Positions 8,760 to 19,152 of a DNA stretch of 54,116 nucleotides are shown in pieces; the first letter of the stretch is position 1; each line of letters starts with the position of its first letter. The notes under the pieces are model-generated. The model made no database searches. It saw nothing but the letters and a program-made list of their open reading frames with translations, and was not told the DNA's origin. Both the position numbers and the translations under genes were made by a program. This DNA is from Gammaproteobacteria bacterium (GTDB taxonomy: Bacteria > Pseudomonadota > Gammaproteobacteria > Steroidobacterales > GCA-2729495), in the NCBI GenBank assembly GCA_030066665.1, contig JASJBD010000054.1, forward strand, positions 1-54,116, read 5' to 3'.

Positions 8760-9512
8760 ATGCAAGCCAGGGGGGAACGTGTAGTGAGGTTCTGGAAATC
8801 AGCGGTAATTGCGCTTGGACTGCTCCTGTATATCGGCACTGCCGCGGCAGAAACGCTGGTCGAAATTCGCGATCGCATCGACCGGGCCGTAATCACGCGG
8901 GATCTTGACGCGCTGGAGGAAGCGGCGAAGCAGCTCGAAAAATCCGGTGCTGACCTGTCCGCCTATTATCTTGCTTACACGCAGTTCCGGCTCGGCACGC
9001 TGATCGGTGCCACCGACAAGAAACGCGCAAAGAAACACCTGAACCGGTGCATCGACATCCTGAAACCGATTGTGAAGGCCAAGCCCGACGATGCCGAGGT
9101 CGTCGGGCTGCAGTCGACCTGTTACGGCAGCAGCACGGCGTATTACATGCTTCGCGCAGCCGTTCGTGGCAGCAACGCCAACAAGTTCATGAAGCAGGCG
9201 CTGGAAATCGACGGCGAAAACCCCCGCGTGCTGATGCTGGATGGCATTTCGCTGTACGCGCGGCCCAAAGCGCTTGGCGGTAATAAAGACAAAGCCCTGG
9301 AGCGTTTCACGGCAGCGGCCGAAAGCTTTGCCGACTGGAGTCTGCCGACGGCGGATGCACCGGCCTGGGGCGAGGCGGAGAACTGGATGTACCTGGGCCG
9401 AACCTACCTGGCGCTCGAACAACCAGACAAGGCCCGGGAGCACTACGCCAAAGCGCTCGAACTGGAACCTGATTTCGCGCTGGCGCGCGAAGAACTCGAC
9501 GCGCTGCCGTAG
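8760..9512 (+). CDS. Secreted TPR-repeat protein of unknown function
   Basis: 250 residues from the ATG at 8760. A signal peptide (VIALGLLLYIGTAAA then ETL) places it in the periplasm. The body is helical with TPR-like repeats: the clearest is the C-terminal one, WMYLGRTYLALEQPDKA then EHYAKALELEPDFALA. Two cysteines (RCIDI, STCYG) could form a disulphide. A GTG at 8784 with an upstream GGGGGAA is an equally credible start and would give a shorter n-region. No pathway is evident from neighbours, as tatD and the sirtuin face the other way. Confidence 0.75.
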   Translation: MQARGERVVRFWKSAVIALGLLLYIGTAAAETLVEIRDRIDRAVITRDLDALEEAAKQLEKSGADLSAYYLAYTQFRLGTLIGATDKKRAKKHLNRCIDILKPIVKAKPDDAEVVGLQSTCYGSSTAYYMLRAAVRGSNANKFMKQALEIDGENPRVLMLDGISLYARPKALGGNKDKALERFTAAAESFADWSLPTADAPAWGEAENWMYLGRTYLALEQPDKAREHYAKALELEPDFALAREELDALP

Positions 9513-9527
9513 TCGCTACAGGCGAGC

Positions 9528-10262
9528 TCAGGCGCCGTCCAGGGCCTGGATGACCGCGGGCAGGCTATCGGCCGCACTGCCTCGCAATTCACAGTCCGCC
9601 ATCGCGCTGAGCGGCGTGGTCTCAGTATTGGCTTCGATCAGCCACGCGCCATTGGCTTTCGCCAGCTCGGCCAGCCCGGCAGCCGGGTAAACCACACTGG
9701 CGGTGCCGGCAATCAGCATCAGGTCGCAATCAGACGCGGCGGCCAGGCTCGCGGACAATGACTGTTCGGGAATCGTTTCGCCAAACCAGACCACATCGGG
9801 ACGCAGGTTGTCGCCACAGTCGGGGCAGGGTGGTGGTTTGTCGCGCGGCTCGCGGTCCAGGTTGATAACGCCGTGTTGCGGGCAACGGTTGCGATGGATA
9901 TTGCCGTGGAATTCGATCACATCCGAACTGCCGGCGCGTTGATGCAGTCCATCGACGTTTTGTGTAACGAGGGTGACGCGACTGAGCCGGCGTTGCAGCT
10001 CGGCGATGGCATGATGGGCCGCATTCGGCTCGGCGGCATTGACCAGGTCGCGACGCCAGCAATACCACTGCCAGACGAGCGCAGGATCGCGTGCAAAGGC
10101 TTCCGGCGTGGCCAGTTCGTCCGGGCGGAAACGCGCCCAGAGCCCCGTGCCGGCCGCCCGAAAGGTCGGAATACCACTGGCCGCGGATACACCCGAGCCG
10201 GTCAGGATCAACAGGTGCCGCGCGGCGCGCAGCCGGTTCACCAGCGCGCGCGGAACAGTCAT
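9528..10262 (-). CDS. cobB: SIR2-family NAD-dependent protein deacylase
   Basis: 244 residues with GSGVSAASGIPTFR (22-35, NAD binding), TQNVDGLHQRAGS, the catalytic histidine in EFHG, and GTASVVYPAA near the C-terminus. Sirtuins remove acyl groups from lysine using NAD. The zinc ribbon is unusual: the first pair reads CPQH rather than CxxC, the second is CPDC. The ATG at 10262 is 10 bases after the acnA stop, so the sirtuin is probably expressed from the aconitase transcript. The symbol is by family analogy. Confidence 0.88.
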   Translation of the reverse strand: MTVPRALVNRLRAARHLLILTGSGVSAASGIPTFRAAGTGLWARFRPDELATPEAFARDPALVWQWYCWRRDLVNAAEPNAAHHAIAELQRRLSRVTLVTQNVDGLHQRAGSSDVIEFHGNIHRNRCPQHGVINLDREPRDKPPPCPDCGDNLRPDVVWFGETIPEQSLSASLAAASDCDLMLIAGTASVVYPAAGLAELAKANGAWLIEANTETTPLSAMADCELRGSAADSLPAVIQALDGA

Positions 10263-10272
10263 CCGGGCGCCG

Positions 10273-12933
10273 TCAGGCGGCGAGCTCGCGCAACACGTAA
10301 TGCAGGATGCCGCCGTTGGCGTAGTACTCCTGCTCCTTGGGCGTGTCGATGCGCACCCGCGCCGCGAACTCGACGCTGGAACCATCCTCACGGTGCGCGG
10401 TGATCGACACCTCATCGGCACGACCCGCGTCGACACCGGCAATGGCGTAGGTTTCCGTGCCGGTCAGACCGAGCGAGTCCGGACTTTCGCCCTCCTTGAA
10501 CTGCAGCGGGAGTACGCCCATGCCAATCAGGTTGGAGCGATGAATGCGCTCGAAACTCTGCGCAAGTACCGCCTCGACTCCCAGCAGCTTGGTGCCCTTG
10601 GCGGCCCAGTCACGCGACGAGCCGGTACCGTACTCGTGCCCGGCAATGACAATCAGCGGCGTGCGCTCTGCCTTGTAGCGCATGGCCGCATCGTAGATGG
10701 TCATCTGCTCATCATCCGGCTGATAACGGGTCCAGCCGCCCTCCGTGCCGGGAGCGAGCTTGTTTCGCAACCGGATGTTGGCAAACGTGCCACGCATCAT
10801 GACCTCGTGGTTGCCGCGCCGTGAGCCATAGGAGTTGAAATCCTTCGGCTCGACCCCCTGCGCCATCAAATAGGCGCCGGCCGGGCTGTCCTTGGCAATG
10901 GAACCCGCCGGCGAGATGTGATCCGTCGTGGTGGAGTCACCGAGTAATGCCAGCACGCGGGCGCCGTCAATATCACCAATCGGTGCCGGCTCCCTGCCCA
11001 TTCCCTCGAAGTATGGCGGGTTGCGCACGTAGGTCGATTGCGCGTCCCAGGTGTATTTCTCGCCGGTGGGCGTCGCGAGTTCCTGCCAGTTACTGTCGCC
11101 ATCGAACACCGTCGCGTAACTCTGGCGGAACATTGCCGAGTCGATGTTGCCCATGACGATTTCCTGGATTTCGGCCTGGCTCGGCCAGATATCGCGCAGA
11201 TAGACCGCCTCGCCATTCCGGTCCTTGCCGAGGGGATCGTTCATCAGATCCACCTCGAGACTACCCGCCAGTGCGTAGGCGACGACCAGCGGCGGGGATG
11301 CCAGGAAGTTCATCCGCACCAGCGGATGAATACGGCCTTCGAAGTTCCGATTGCCGGATAACACCGAGCAGGCAATCAATTCGTTCTCGCGCACCGCCTG
11401 GTCGATGGCGGGATCCAGCGGACCGCTGTTGCCGATACAAGTCGTGCAGCCGAAACCCACGACATTGAACCCCAGTGCATTGAGATCATCGATCAGCCCG
11501 GATTTTTCCAGGTAATTGCTGACCACCTTGGAACCGGGTGCAAGACTGGTCTTGACCCACGGCTGCGTGTGCAAGCCGCGCTGCTGTGCGTTTCGCGCGA
11601 GCAGCCCGGCCGCGACCATGACCGACGGATTGGATGTGTTCGTGCAGCTCGTAATAGCCGCGATAACGACAGCACCATCCTTGAGCTCGAACTGCTCCCC
11701 GCCGCGCTTCACCGCCACTGATCTGGGCTCGCGATCCTTCAACAGGTCCTTGGAGTCCCGCGCGTAGGCGGCCGCCGCATCTTTCAATAACACCCGGTCA
11801 TGCGGACGTTTCGGTCCCGCGAGACTCGGCTGTACGTCACCGAGGTCGAGTTCGAGAATATCCGTGTACAGCGGATCAGGCTGGCCGTCCTCGCGCCACA
11901 GGCCCTGCGCCCTGGCATACGCTTCCACCAGCGCAATGCGTTCCGGTTCGCGACCCGACAGCTCGAGATAGCGAGTGGTTTCACCGTCGATCGGGAAAAT
12001 GCCGCAGGTGCTGCCGAATTCCGGCGCCATGTTGCCCAGCGTGGCGCGATCGGCCAGCGGCAGCCCGGACAAACCATCGCCGAAGAATTCGACGAATTTA
12101 CCGACGACGCCCTTGTCGCGCAGCATATCGGTAACGGTCAGCACGAGATCGGTCGCGGTCGTGCCTTCGCGCAGCTTGCCGGTGAGCCGGAATCCGATTA
12201 CCTGGGGGATCAGCATCGTAATGGCCTGGCCCAGCATGGCGGCTTCGGCTTCGATCCCGCCCACGCCCCAGCCGAGCACACCGAGCCCGTTAATCATTGT
12301 CGTATGCGAATCGGTGCCGACCACCGTATCGGGATACGCGATGCGTTCGCCGTGGTGCTCCCGGTCGAAAACGACACGGGCGAGATACTCGAGATTGACC
12401 TGGTGCACGATGCCGGTGTTCGGCGGTACGACCTTGAAATTGCGGAAGGCATTCTGGCCCCAGCGCAGGAACATGTAGCGTTCGCGATTGCGGTCGAACT
12501 CGATAGCATTGTTCAGCTCGAGAGCATTCGCAGTGCCGTAGTTGTCGACCTGCACCGAGTGGTCGATCACGAGTTCGGCCGGCGACAACGGGTTGATCGC
12601 ATCGGCTTTGCCACCCAGTGACACGACGGCGTCACGCATCGCCGCCAGATCGACCACGGCGGGTACGCCGGTAAAGTCCTGCAGAATGACGCGCGCGGGC
12701 GTGAACGCTATTTCGTGACTCGGTGTCGCCTGCGGGTCCCAGTTCGCCAACGCGCTGATGTCGGCGGCGCTGACGTCATCACCATCGGCGTGCCGTAACA
12801 GATTCTCGAGCAGGATTTTCAGGGAGTAGGGGAGCCGCTCGACGTGGCCGTCGCGAACCGCGTCGAGTCGATAAATCTGGTAGTCGTTGCCGTCGACCGT
12901 CAGGGTCGATTTCGCATTCGGTAATGCCGCCAT
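10273..12933 (-). CDS. acnA: Aconitate hydratase A
   Basis: 886 residues, the length of AcnA/IRP-type aconitases. Iron-sulphur ligands are in [11 protein letters not shown] and [11 protein letters not shown]; further signatures are [25 protein letters not shown] and the C-terminal [16 protein letters not shown]. It isomerises citrate and isocitrate in the TCA cycle. The ATG at 12933 is preceded by GGAG at good spacing. It lies between mnmA upstream (58 bases) and the sirtuin downstream (10 bases) on the same strand. Confidence 0.96.
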   Translation of the reverse strand: MAALPNAKSTLTVDGNDYQIYRLDAVRDGHVERLPYSLKILLENLLRHADGDDVSAADISALANWDPQATPSHEIAFTPARVILQDFTGVPAVVDLAAMRDAVVSLGGKADAINPLSPAELVIDHSVQVDNYGTANALELNNAIEFDRNRERYMFLRWGQNAFRNFKVVPPNTGIVHQVNLEYLARVVFDREHHGERIAYPDTVVGTDSHTTMINGLGVLGWGVGGIEAEAAMLGQAITMLIPQVIGFRLTGKLREGTTATDLVLTVTDMLRDKGVVGKFVEFFGDGLSGLPLADRATLGNMAPEFGSTCGIFPIDGETTRYLELSGREPERIALVEAYARAQGLWREDGQPDPLYTDILELDLGDVQPSLAGPKRPHDRVLLKDAAAAYARDSKDLLKDREPRSVAVKRGGEQFELKDGAVVIAAITSCTNTSNPSVMVAAGLLARNAQQRGLHTQPWVKTSLAPGSKVVSNYLEKSGLIDDLNALGFNVVGFGCTTCIGNSGPLDPAIDQAVRENELIACSVLSGNRNFEGRIHPLVRMNFLASPPLVVAYALAGSLEVDLMNDPLGKDRNGEAVYLRDIWPSQAEIQEIVMGNIDSAMFRQSYATVFDGDSNWQELATPTGEKYTWDAQSTYVRNPPYFEGMGREPAPIGDIDGARVLALLGDSTTTDHISPAGSIAKDSPAGAYLMAQGVEPKDFNSYGSRRGNHEVMMRGTFANIRLRNKLAPGTEGGWTRYQPDDEQMTIYDAAMRYKAERTPLIVIAGHEYGTGSSRDWAAKGTKLLGVEAVLAQSFERIHRSNLIGMGVLPLQFKEGESPDSLGLTGTETYAIAGVDAGRADEVSITAHREDGSSVEFAARVRIDTPKEQEYYANGGILHYVLRELAA

Positions 12934-12991
12934 AAATATCTCCGTCGAGGCGCGGTCGAAAGGCGCGGAATTATAGCGGATTGATAGCCGG

Positions 12992-14134
12992 TCAGCCGGT
13001 TAGCACCGACGCGGCGATCGGCCCGGCGGGCAGGTTCTGCAATGTCTCAGCGGCTTCGATACGTGCACCGCCAAGGCATTCGTCGCCGGCGTAGAACACG
13101 ACGAACTGTCCGGGGGCGATTGCCCATTGCGGCTCGTCAAAGACCACCGCCAACCGGTCGCCGCCCGTGCTGGTAACCGTGCACGGGGCGTCGGGCTGTC
13201 GATAGCGCGTCTTGGCGCAACAGCGCAGCGACCACTGCGGGCCGGCGTGCGGCGGCCGGCCGGCGATCCACGACGGGGCGGCGGCACACAGGCCCTGCGA
13301 CCAGAGCAGCGGATGCTCGCGACCCTGCACGACGATCAGGGTGTTGTCTTCGATCAGCTTGCCAGCGACGTACCAGGGCTCGCCCGTCGTGCCTGCGCGG
13401 CCGCCGATATGCAAACCCTGGCGCTGGCCCGGCGTATAGAACATCAAGCCGTCATGCTGGCCGACGAGGTCGCCGTCCGGCGTTTGGATCGGCCCGGAAC
13501 TGCCACTGACATAGCGACCGAGGAATTCCTGGAAGGGTCGTTCGCCAATAAAGCAGATACCGGTGCTGTCGCGCTTGGCATGGACCGGCAGCCCGGCCGC
13601 GGTCGCGAGTGCGCGCACCTCCGCCTTGCGCAAGTCGCCGATCGGGAACAGCGCCTGCACCAGTGCATCACCCGACACTGCGTGCAGGAAGTAGCTCTGA
13701 TCCTTGTCCGGATCGCGGCCCTTCAGCAGCCGGACCGGGTCACGCCCGTCCAGCCGCGCGTAGTGACCGGTCGCGATGCGACCGCCGCCGAGTCGGCGGG
13801 CATGCTCCAGGAAGGCGCCAAACTTGATTTCGCGATTGCAGAGCACATCGGGATTCGGCGTGCGCCCGGCGGCGTATTCAGCGAGGAAGTCCGCGAACAC
13901 GCGCTCGCGGTACTCGCGGCTGAAATTCACTCGGTGCAGCGAAATACCCAATTCGGCGCAGACGCTGCGCGCATCCTGGTAATCGCGCGCGGCCGTGCAG
14001 TAGCCGTCGTCGTCCTCCCAGTTCGTCATGTGCAGGCCCTCGACGTCGGCGCCGGCCCGCAACAGCTGCAAAGCAGCGACGGCGGAGTCCACCCCGCCAG
14101 ACATGGCCACAATGATTTTTTCGCTGCCGGTCAT
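12992..14134 (-). CDS. mnmA: tRNA-specific 2-thiouridylase
   Basis: 380 residues. The PP-loop ATP-binding motif is SGGVDSA (12-18); the two sulphur-transfer cysteines are Cys99 in NPDVLCN and Cys194 in GICFIG, close to Cys102/Cys199 of E. coli MnmA. It thiolates U34 of the Lys, Glu and Gln tRNAs. In E. coli mnmA neighbours hflD and purB; here purB is also nearby on the same strand but hflD is replaced by an unrelated 165-residue protein. Confidence 0.95.
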   Translation of the reverse strand: MTGSEKIIVAMSGGVDSAVAALQLLRAGADVEGLHMTNWEDDDGYCTAARDYQDARSVCAELGISLHRVNFSREYRERVFADFLAEYAAGRTPNPDVLCNREIKFGAFLEHARRLGGGRIATGHYARLDGRDPVRLLKGRDPDKDQSYFLHAVSGDALVQALFPIGDLRKAEVRALATAAGLPVHAKRDSTGICFIGERPFQEFLGRYVSGSSGPIQTPDGDLVGQHDGLMFYTPGQRQGLHIGGRAGTTGEPWYVAGKLIEDNTLIVVQGREHPLLWSQGLCAAAPSWIAGRPPHAGPQWSLRCCAKTRYRQPDAPCTVTSTGGDRLAVVFDEPQWAIAPGQFVVFYAGDECLGGARIEAAETLQNLPAGPIAASVLTG

Positions 14135-14167
14135 GACAGCATTTTATCGCTTGGGAGGGCGCGGCAC

Positions 14168-14665
14168 TCAGACGCGCAGTTCGCGCAGTTCTTGCTCGAT
14201 CTCCGAGGCGTTCCAGATTTCGTCGAACTGGGCCAGGTAACGCTTTGCCACCGCCGGTTCGTAGGTATCAGCAATGCCTTCCCACTTGCGGCCCTCGACG
14301 CGATAGAGCAGCGCAATGTCGTCCGCAATCAGGTAGGCCTCGCGATGCTCCTGATAGTCCGGGTGAACATTCCGGAATTCGATGTAACTGTTCAGGCGGC
14401 GGCCGACCGAGACAAAGCGATTACCGATGCGGACGGTCCGGTGGGGTTCGGAAATCAGCACGCGAATCTTGGCGTAACGCTTGGCCAGCACGAGGCGCTT
14501 GGCGACGTCCAGGAAGCCTTCGGAGTCGTACACGCCGGGCTCGAGATCCGGCGTGTAGATGGAAATCCAGCGCTTGGCCTGGGCAGCGATCTCGGCCACG
14601 GCATCGCGGTTCTCGTCGAAAGACGAGAGTATCCAGCGGCGACCTTGGATCCGTGATGGCTGCAT
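14168..14665 (-). CDS. Conserved hypothetical protein, possibly DUF7931-like
   Basis: 165 residues, soluble, no signal peptide. Segments such as AKRWISIYTPDLEPGVYD, FLDVAKRLVLAKR, IRVLISEPHRTVR and REAYLIADDIALLYRVEG recall the phospholipase-D-like fold seen in small proteobacterial proteins (I think of DUF7931, from memory), but no HKD catalytic motif is visible. It lies between purB and mnmA on the minus strand, 33 bases from mnmA. I cannot assign a function. Confidence 0.6.
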   Translation of the reverse strand: MQPSRIQGRRWILSSFDENRDAVAEIAAQAKRWISIYTPDLEPGVYDSEGFLDVAKRLVLAKRYAKIRVLISEPHRTVRIGNRFVSVGRRLNSYIEFRNVHPDYQEHREAYLIADDIALLYRVEGRKWEGIADTYEPAVAKRYLAQFDEIWNASEIEQELRELRV

Positions 14666-14777
14666 AGTTTAGTTGCCTGGCTGCGACGCGCACTGAGTTC
14701 GCGGAGACGCTGGTAGTTTAAGGCGACTGGGCGCTGGCGCCGTGCCGACTGGGTCACGTTTTTCTTGCGGCGCGGTA

Positions 14778-14804
14778 TTGCTGGAAACCTAAGGTTTCCA
14801 GCAA
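14778..14804. repeat. Perfect 13-bp inverted repeat downstream of purB
   Basis: TTGCTGGAAACCT (14778-14790) and AGGTTTCCAGCAA (14792-14804) are perfect reverse complements around a single A. The repeat lies 16 bases past the purB stop. It has no T-run on either strand, so it is not a standard intrinsic terminator. It could be a protein-binding site, a cruciform or a Rho-assisted 3' hairpin. Confidence 0.75.
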
Positions 14805-14819
14805 ATTGGCGTCACTTCT

Positions 14820-16202
14820 TCAGTCCGGCTGGCCCCCGAAGCGGGCGGCCAGTTGCTCCGCGAGACCGGTGTAACTCGCCGGCGTCAGGGCCAGCAACCG
14901 GTCGCGGGCCTCGGCCGGGATGTCCAGGTTTTGGACGAAGTCACGCAGTTGGTCCGGAGCAATTCTCTCGCCGCGGGTCAGAGATTTGAGCTGCTCATAG
15001 GCATCCGCATGGCCGTAGCGACGCATGACCGTCTGGATCGCCTCGCCCAGCACCTCCCAGTTGGCGTCCAGGTCGGCGGCCATTACCTCCAGGTCGGGCT
15101 CCAGTTTTTCTAGCCCGACGCCAAAGGACAGGTACGCCAGCAGGCTGTGGCCAATGGCGACGCCAAGGTTTCGTTGCACCGTAGAGTCGCTCAGGTCGCG
15201 TTGCCACCGCGATACCGGCAACTTCATGGCGAAGTGCTGGAGTAAGGCGTTGGCAATACCGAGGTTGCCCTCGGCATTTTCGAAATCGATGGGGTTCACC
15301 TTGTGCGGCATGGTCGAGGAGCCCACTTCATCAGCGACGCGGCGCTGGCGGAAGTAGCCGATCGCGATGTAGCTCCAGAAATCGCGACTGGCATCGAGCA
15401 GCACGGTGTTGATCCGGCCGAGCCCGTCACAGTGTTCCGCGACCCAGTCGTGGGGCTCGATCTGCGTCGTGTATGCGTTCGGCGCCAGGCCGATCGACCG
15501 AATGAACGCGTCGCTCAGCGCCGGCCAATCCACGTCCGGGTAGGCCGCGACATGGGCGTTGAAGTTGCCGACCGCACCATTGATCTTCGCGAGCGCCGGG
15601 CTGTCGGCGAGAATCTGCATCTGCCGGTCCAGGCGCGCCACGATGTTCGCCATTTCCTTGCCGAGCGTGGTCGGGCTGGCAGTCTGACCGTGGGTGCGCG
15701 ACAGCATCGGCGCGTCGGCATAGCGCACCGCCATCTGCACGAGCCGGTTGCGCAGCTCCCGCAGCGCCGGCAGCACGATTTCGTCCCGACCTCGACGCAA
15801 CATTAGCGCGTAGGAGATATTGTTGATGTCCTCGGACGTGCAGGCGAAGTGGACAAACGGCCGAATGGCCGCCAGTTCGGGATCGTCACCGAGTCGCTCG
15901 CCGATCAGGTATTCGACCGCCTTGACGTCGTGATTGGTGGTCCGCTCCAGGTCCTTGATCCGCCGCGCATCCTCCGGGCCGAAGTGCTCGGTCAGGTCGT
16001 CGAGGCAGCGGGCCACCACCGGCGACAGGGGGCCGAAATCCGTGATCTCCGGCCGGTCTGCCAGGAATTGCACCCAGCGGATTTCCGTGAGCGTCCGGAG
16101 CCTGATGAGGCCATATTCGCTGAATAACTCGCGGCAGCTAGTCAGCTTGCTGGAGTAGCGTCCATCGAGCGGGGAGATGGCGGTGAGTGGCGATAGGTCC
16201 AT
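14820..16202 (-). CDS. purB: Adenylosuccinate lyase
   Basis: 460 residues, similar to E. coli PurB (456). Signatures: LTAISPLDGRYSSK at the N-terminus, TSEDINNISYAL, RTHGQTASPTTLGKE, and the superfamily signature GSSTMPHKVNPIDFE. It cleaves SAICAR and adenylosuccinate, releasing fumarate. The start has GGGAG about 5 bases upstream. It is divergent from fumC, whose product is another member of the same fumarase/argininosuccinase superfamily and uses the fumarate that PurB releases. Confidence 0.96.
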   Translation of the reverse strand: MDLSPLTAISPLDGRYSSKLTSCRELFSEYGLIRLRTLTEIRWVQFLADRPEITDFGPLSPVVARCLDDLTEHFGPEDARRIKDLERTTNHDVKAVEYLIGERLGDDPELAAIRPFVHFACTSEDINNISYALMLRRGRDEIVLPALRELRNRLVQMAVRYADAPMLSRTHGQTASPTTLGKEMANIVARLDRQMQILADSPALAKINGAVGNFNAHVAAYPDVDWPALSDAFIRSIGLAPNAYTTQIEPHDWVAEHCDGLGRINTVLLDASRDFWSYIAIGYFRQRRVADEVGSSTMPHKVNPIDFENAEGNLGIANALLQHFAMKLPVSRWQRDLSDSTVQRNLGVAIGHSLLAYLSFGVGLEKLEPDLEVMAADLDANWEVLGEAIQTVMRRYGHADAYEQLKSLTRGERIAPDQLRDFVQNLDIPAEARDRLLALTPASYTGLAEQLAARFGGQPD

Positions 16203-16359
16203 AGTGCTCCCGGGACGCGACAGCGAAACTCGCGCGACGGATGATACACCAGGGCTGCGTTAAGGCAGTGGGGCGCCACTGGCCGGCGCGCTGTAGAATG
16301 CCGGCCCTTGCCGGCACGCCGGAACAACCTCGGGCCAGGAAGGGCCCAGGAGACGAGTC

Positions 16360-17748
16360 ATGACGGATCAGGAATTTCGGGTAGAACACGACAGCATGGG
16401 CGAGCTGCAGGTGCCGGCCGATGCGTTGTGGGGCGCGCAGACCCAGCGGGCGGTGCAGAACTTCCCCATCAGCGGGTTGTCGATGCCGCGGGCTTTCATT
16501 CGGGCGCTGGGCCTCATCAAGTGGGCCGCGGCCGGCGCCAATAGCGAGCTGGGCCTGCTCGAGACCAAAAAGGCAGTGGCCATTCAGGCGGCCGCGCTGG
16601 CCGTCGCCAATGGTGAACATGATCAGCATTTCCCGATCGACGTCTTCCAGACCGGGTCGGGCACCAGCTCGAACATGAATGCCAACGAGGTGATCGCGCG
16701 GCTGGCGACGCAACAGCTGGGGGCGCCGGTGCATCCCAATGATGACGTCAACATGGGCCAGAGCAGCAATGATGTGATCCCGACGACCGTGCACGTGAGC
16801 GCCGCGCTGCTCGTGCACGAATCGCTGCTGCCGGCGCTCGAGCACCTGCAGAAGACGATTCGCGCCAAGGCCAAGGAAACCGACCGCGTGGTCAAGACCG
16901 GGCGCACTCACTTGATGGACGCAATGCCGGTGAAGCTGAGCCAGGAACTCGGCGGCTGGGCCACGCAGATCGCGCACGGGCAGGAGCGGTTGCAAGCGGT
17001 CCTGCCACGGCTGTGTCGCCTGGCCCAGGGTGGCACGGCAGTGGGCACCGGCATTAATGCGCACCCGAATTTCGGCGCGAAGGTGACCGTGCTGCTGGAG
17101 GAACATACAGAGCTCGAGTTCGCGCCGGCCGCGGATTATTTCGAGGCGCTGTCATCGCAGGACACGGCCGTGGAGTTGTCCGGGCAGTTGAAGACGATCG
17201 CCGTGTCGATCATGAAAATCGCCAATGACCTGCGCTGGATGAACAGTGGGCCGCTCGCGGGCCTCGGTGAGATTGCGTTGCCAGCTCTGCAGCCCGGCAG
17301 CAGCATCATGCCGGGCAAGGTCAATCCCGTGATCCCGGAAGCCGCCGCAATGGCTGCGGCCCAGGTCATTGGCAACGACACGACGATTACCATTGGCGGG
17401 CAGTCCGGCAACTTCCAGCTCAACGTCATGCTGCCGGTCATCGCGTACAACCTGACGCAGAGCATCGCGTTGCTGGCAGCAACTGCGGCGCAGCTCGCCG
17501 ATCAGGCCATTGCCGGGTTCGCCGTCAATCAGGACCGATTGAACGAAGCCCTGGACCGCAACCCGATCCTGGTCACGGCACTGAATCCGGTGATCGGCTA
17601 TGAAAAAGGCGCCGCGATTGCCAAACAGGCGTACGCGGAAGGCCGACCGATTCGCGAAGTCGCCGCGGAACAGACCGACCTGACCGATGCGGAACTGGAC
17701 CGTTTGCTCGACGTGCTGGAACTGACACGCGGCGGCATCAAATCCTGA
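16360..17748 (+). CDS. fumC: Class II fumarate hydratase
   Basis: 462 residues. Iron-independent fumarase: TGSGTSSNMNANEV, GRTHLMDAMPVKL, and the superfamily signature GSSIMPGKVNPV. It interconverts fumarate and malate. The start ATG follows AGGAGACGAGTC. The downstream Nudix gene starts 12 bases after its stop, and mazG follows that, so a fumC-nudix-mazG operon is likely. The 157-base gap to purB should hold both promoters; it contains several short inverted repeats but no convincing -35/-10 pair. Confidence 0.96.
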   Translation: MTDQEFRVEHDSMGELQVPADALWGAQTQRAVQNFPISGLSMPRAFIRALGLIKWAAAGANSELGLLETKKAVAIQAAALAVANGEHDQHFPIDVFQTGSGTSSNMNANEVIARLATQQLGAPVHPNDDVNMGQSSNDVIPTTVHVSAALLVHESLLPALEHLQKTIRAKAKETDRVVKTGRTHLMDAMPVKLSQELGGWATQIAHGQERLQAVLPRLCRLAQGGTAVGTGINAHPNFGAKVTVLLEEHTELEFAPAADYFEALSSQDTAVELSGQLKTIAVSIMKIANDLRWMNSGPLAGLGEIALPALQPGSSIMPGKVNPVIPEAAAMAAAQVIGNDTTITIGGQSGNFQLNVMLPVIAYNLTQSIALLAATAAQLADQAIAGFAVNQDRLNEALDRNPILVTALNPVIGYEKGAAIAKQAYAEGRPIREVAAEQTDLTDAELDRLLDVLELTRGGIKS

Positions 17749-17760
17749 GCCAGCCCTGAC

Positions 17761-18363
17761 ATGCGGCAACGGATCCGCCAGCGGCTCACCGACACATCGC
17801 CGCCAGACGATCCGATCGTGGCGGCGAAATCCAGTGCCTTTGCCGGGCGATTGGGCGCGGTGTTCGAAATACCCCTGACGCCTGCGGCCGTGTTGGTGCC
17901 GGTGGTCGATCATGTCGAAGAGCCGTCGCTGCTGTTGACGCAACGGACCGCCCATCTCAAGGATCATCCGGGCCAGATCAGCTTCCCGGGCGGGCGCGTG
18001 GAATCGGCGGATGCCGGCCCCGCGGATACGGCGCTGCGCGAGACCGAGGAAGAAATCGGCCTGGGTCGGGACGACGTCGAACTGATCGGCTACCTGCCCG
18101 CGCAGGCGATCGTGACGGGATTTGCGGTGACGCCGGTGGTCGGTTTCCTGGCGCCCGGGTACCCGCTGCGTGTGGATGCGTTCGAGGTGGCCGAAGTATT
18201 CGAAGTGCCGATCAGCTTTTTCCTGGACCCGGACAACCTGCGCATCACCCCGCGCACCGTGCGGGGGCATGAATTCATGATGCCGGAGTATCGCTACGGG
18301 GCGCGCCGGATCTGGGGAGCGACAGCTCTGATGATCAGTAGTTTCATAGAAATTATTAAATAA
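17761..18363 (+). CDS. nudL: Nudix CoA pyrophosphatase
   Basis: 200 residues. The Nudix box is GGRVESADAGPADTAL followed by RETEEEIGL, and it is directly preceded by LLTQRTAHLKDHPGQISFP, the UPF0035 signature that marks the NudL/PCD1-type coenzyme A diphosphatases. It would split CoA into 3',5'-ADP and phosphopantetheine. The C-terminus is AT-rich in its last codons (EIIK then TAA). It lies in a run with fumC and mazG. Confidence 0.87.
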   Translation: MRQRIRQRLTDTSPPDDPIVAAKSSAFAGRLGAVFEIPLTPAAVLVPVVDHVEEPSLLLTQRTAHLKDHPGQISFPGGRVESADAGPADTALRETEEEIGLGRDDVELIGYLPAQAIVTGFAVTPVVGFLAPGYPLRVDAFEVAEVFEVPISFFLDPDNLRITPRTVRGHEFMMPEYRYGARRIWGATALMISSFIEIIK

Positions 18364-18372
18364 TAGTAACTG

Positions 18373-19152
18373 ATGTCATCAATAGATAAATTACTTGAAG
18401 TCATGGCGGCGTTACGTGACCCGCAATCAGGCTGTCCGTGGGACCTGGAACAGGATTTCCGCTCGATTGCCCCTTACACCATCGAGGAAGCCTACGAAGT
18501 CGCCGACGCTATCGACCGGGAGGATCTCGCGGATTTGCGACACGAGCTGGGCGATCTGCTGCTGCAAATCGTATTCCACGCCCAGATGGCGAGCGAAGCG
18601 GGCGCGTTCGACTTCGAGGCGGTGGCAGCCGCGATCGTGGACAAAATGATTCGTCGCCATCCGCATGTGTTCGGCGACGCCGTCGTTGGTAACGCCGCTG
18701 CGCAAACAGCAGCGTGGGAAGCTCACAAAGCGCGCGAACGGGCCGCCGGCGGCGCTACCAGCGTGATGGCCGGTATCAGTCTCGGGCTACCGGCGCTATT
18801 GCGTGCGCAGAAACTCGGCAAACGCGCCGCGCGCGTCGGTTTCGACTGGCCCGATAGTGAGGGGCCGCGGGCGAAAATTGCCGAGGAGCTGGTCGAAGTC
18901 GCCACCGCCGAACAGCGCGGCGCCCCTGGCGAGATTCAAGAGGAGATCGGGGACTTGTTGTTCGCGGTCGTGAACCTCGCCAGGAAACTCGACGTCAACC
19001 CGGAGGAGGCACTGCGGCAGGCGAACCGGAAGTTCGCCACGCGCTTTGCCGCTGTCGAAGCCGCCGTCGACGAGCGCGGCGGCGACTGGTCAGCGTTTTC
19101 GCTGGCCCAGCTCGATGAGCTTTGGGAGGCCGCGAAGTCCGTCGCCGATTAG
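18373..19152 (+). CDS. mazG: Nucleoside triphosphate pyrophosphohydrolase MazG
   Basis: 259 residues (E. coli 263). Two MazG repeats are visible: [14 protein letters not shown] then [20 protein letters not shown] and [14 protein letters not shown] in the first, and [19 protein letters not shown] plus [16 protein letters not shown] in the second, each with the EExxE...ExxD metal-binding pattern. It hydrolyses NTPs and dNTPs to monophosphates. The first codons are unusually AT-rich. The stop overlaps the convergent slipin stop. Confidence 0.94.
   Translation: MSSIDKLLEVMAALRDPQSGCPWDLEQDFRSIAPYTIEEAYEVADAIDREDLADLRHELGDLLLQIVFHAQMASEAGAFDFEAVAAAIVDKMIRRHPHVFGDAVVGNAAAQTAAWEAHKARERAAGGATSVMAGISLGLPALLRAQKLGKRAARVGFDWPDSEGPRAKIAEELVEVATAEQRGAPGEIQEEIGDLLFAVVNLARKLDVNPEEALRQANRKFATRFAAVEAAVDERGGDWSAFSLAQLDELWEAAKSVAD

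Noticed and set aside
11800-12621. 273-codon plus-strand frame inside acnA
   Set aside because: Opposite strand of aconitase; Arg/Gln/His-rich shadow.
17152-18270. 372-codon minus-strand frame across fumC and the Nudix gene
   Set aside because: Antisense to two well-supported enzymes and no family-like segments.
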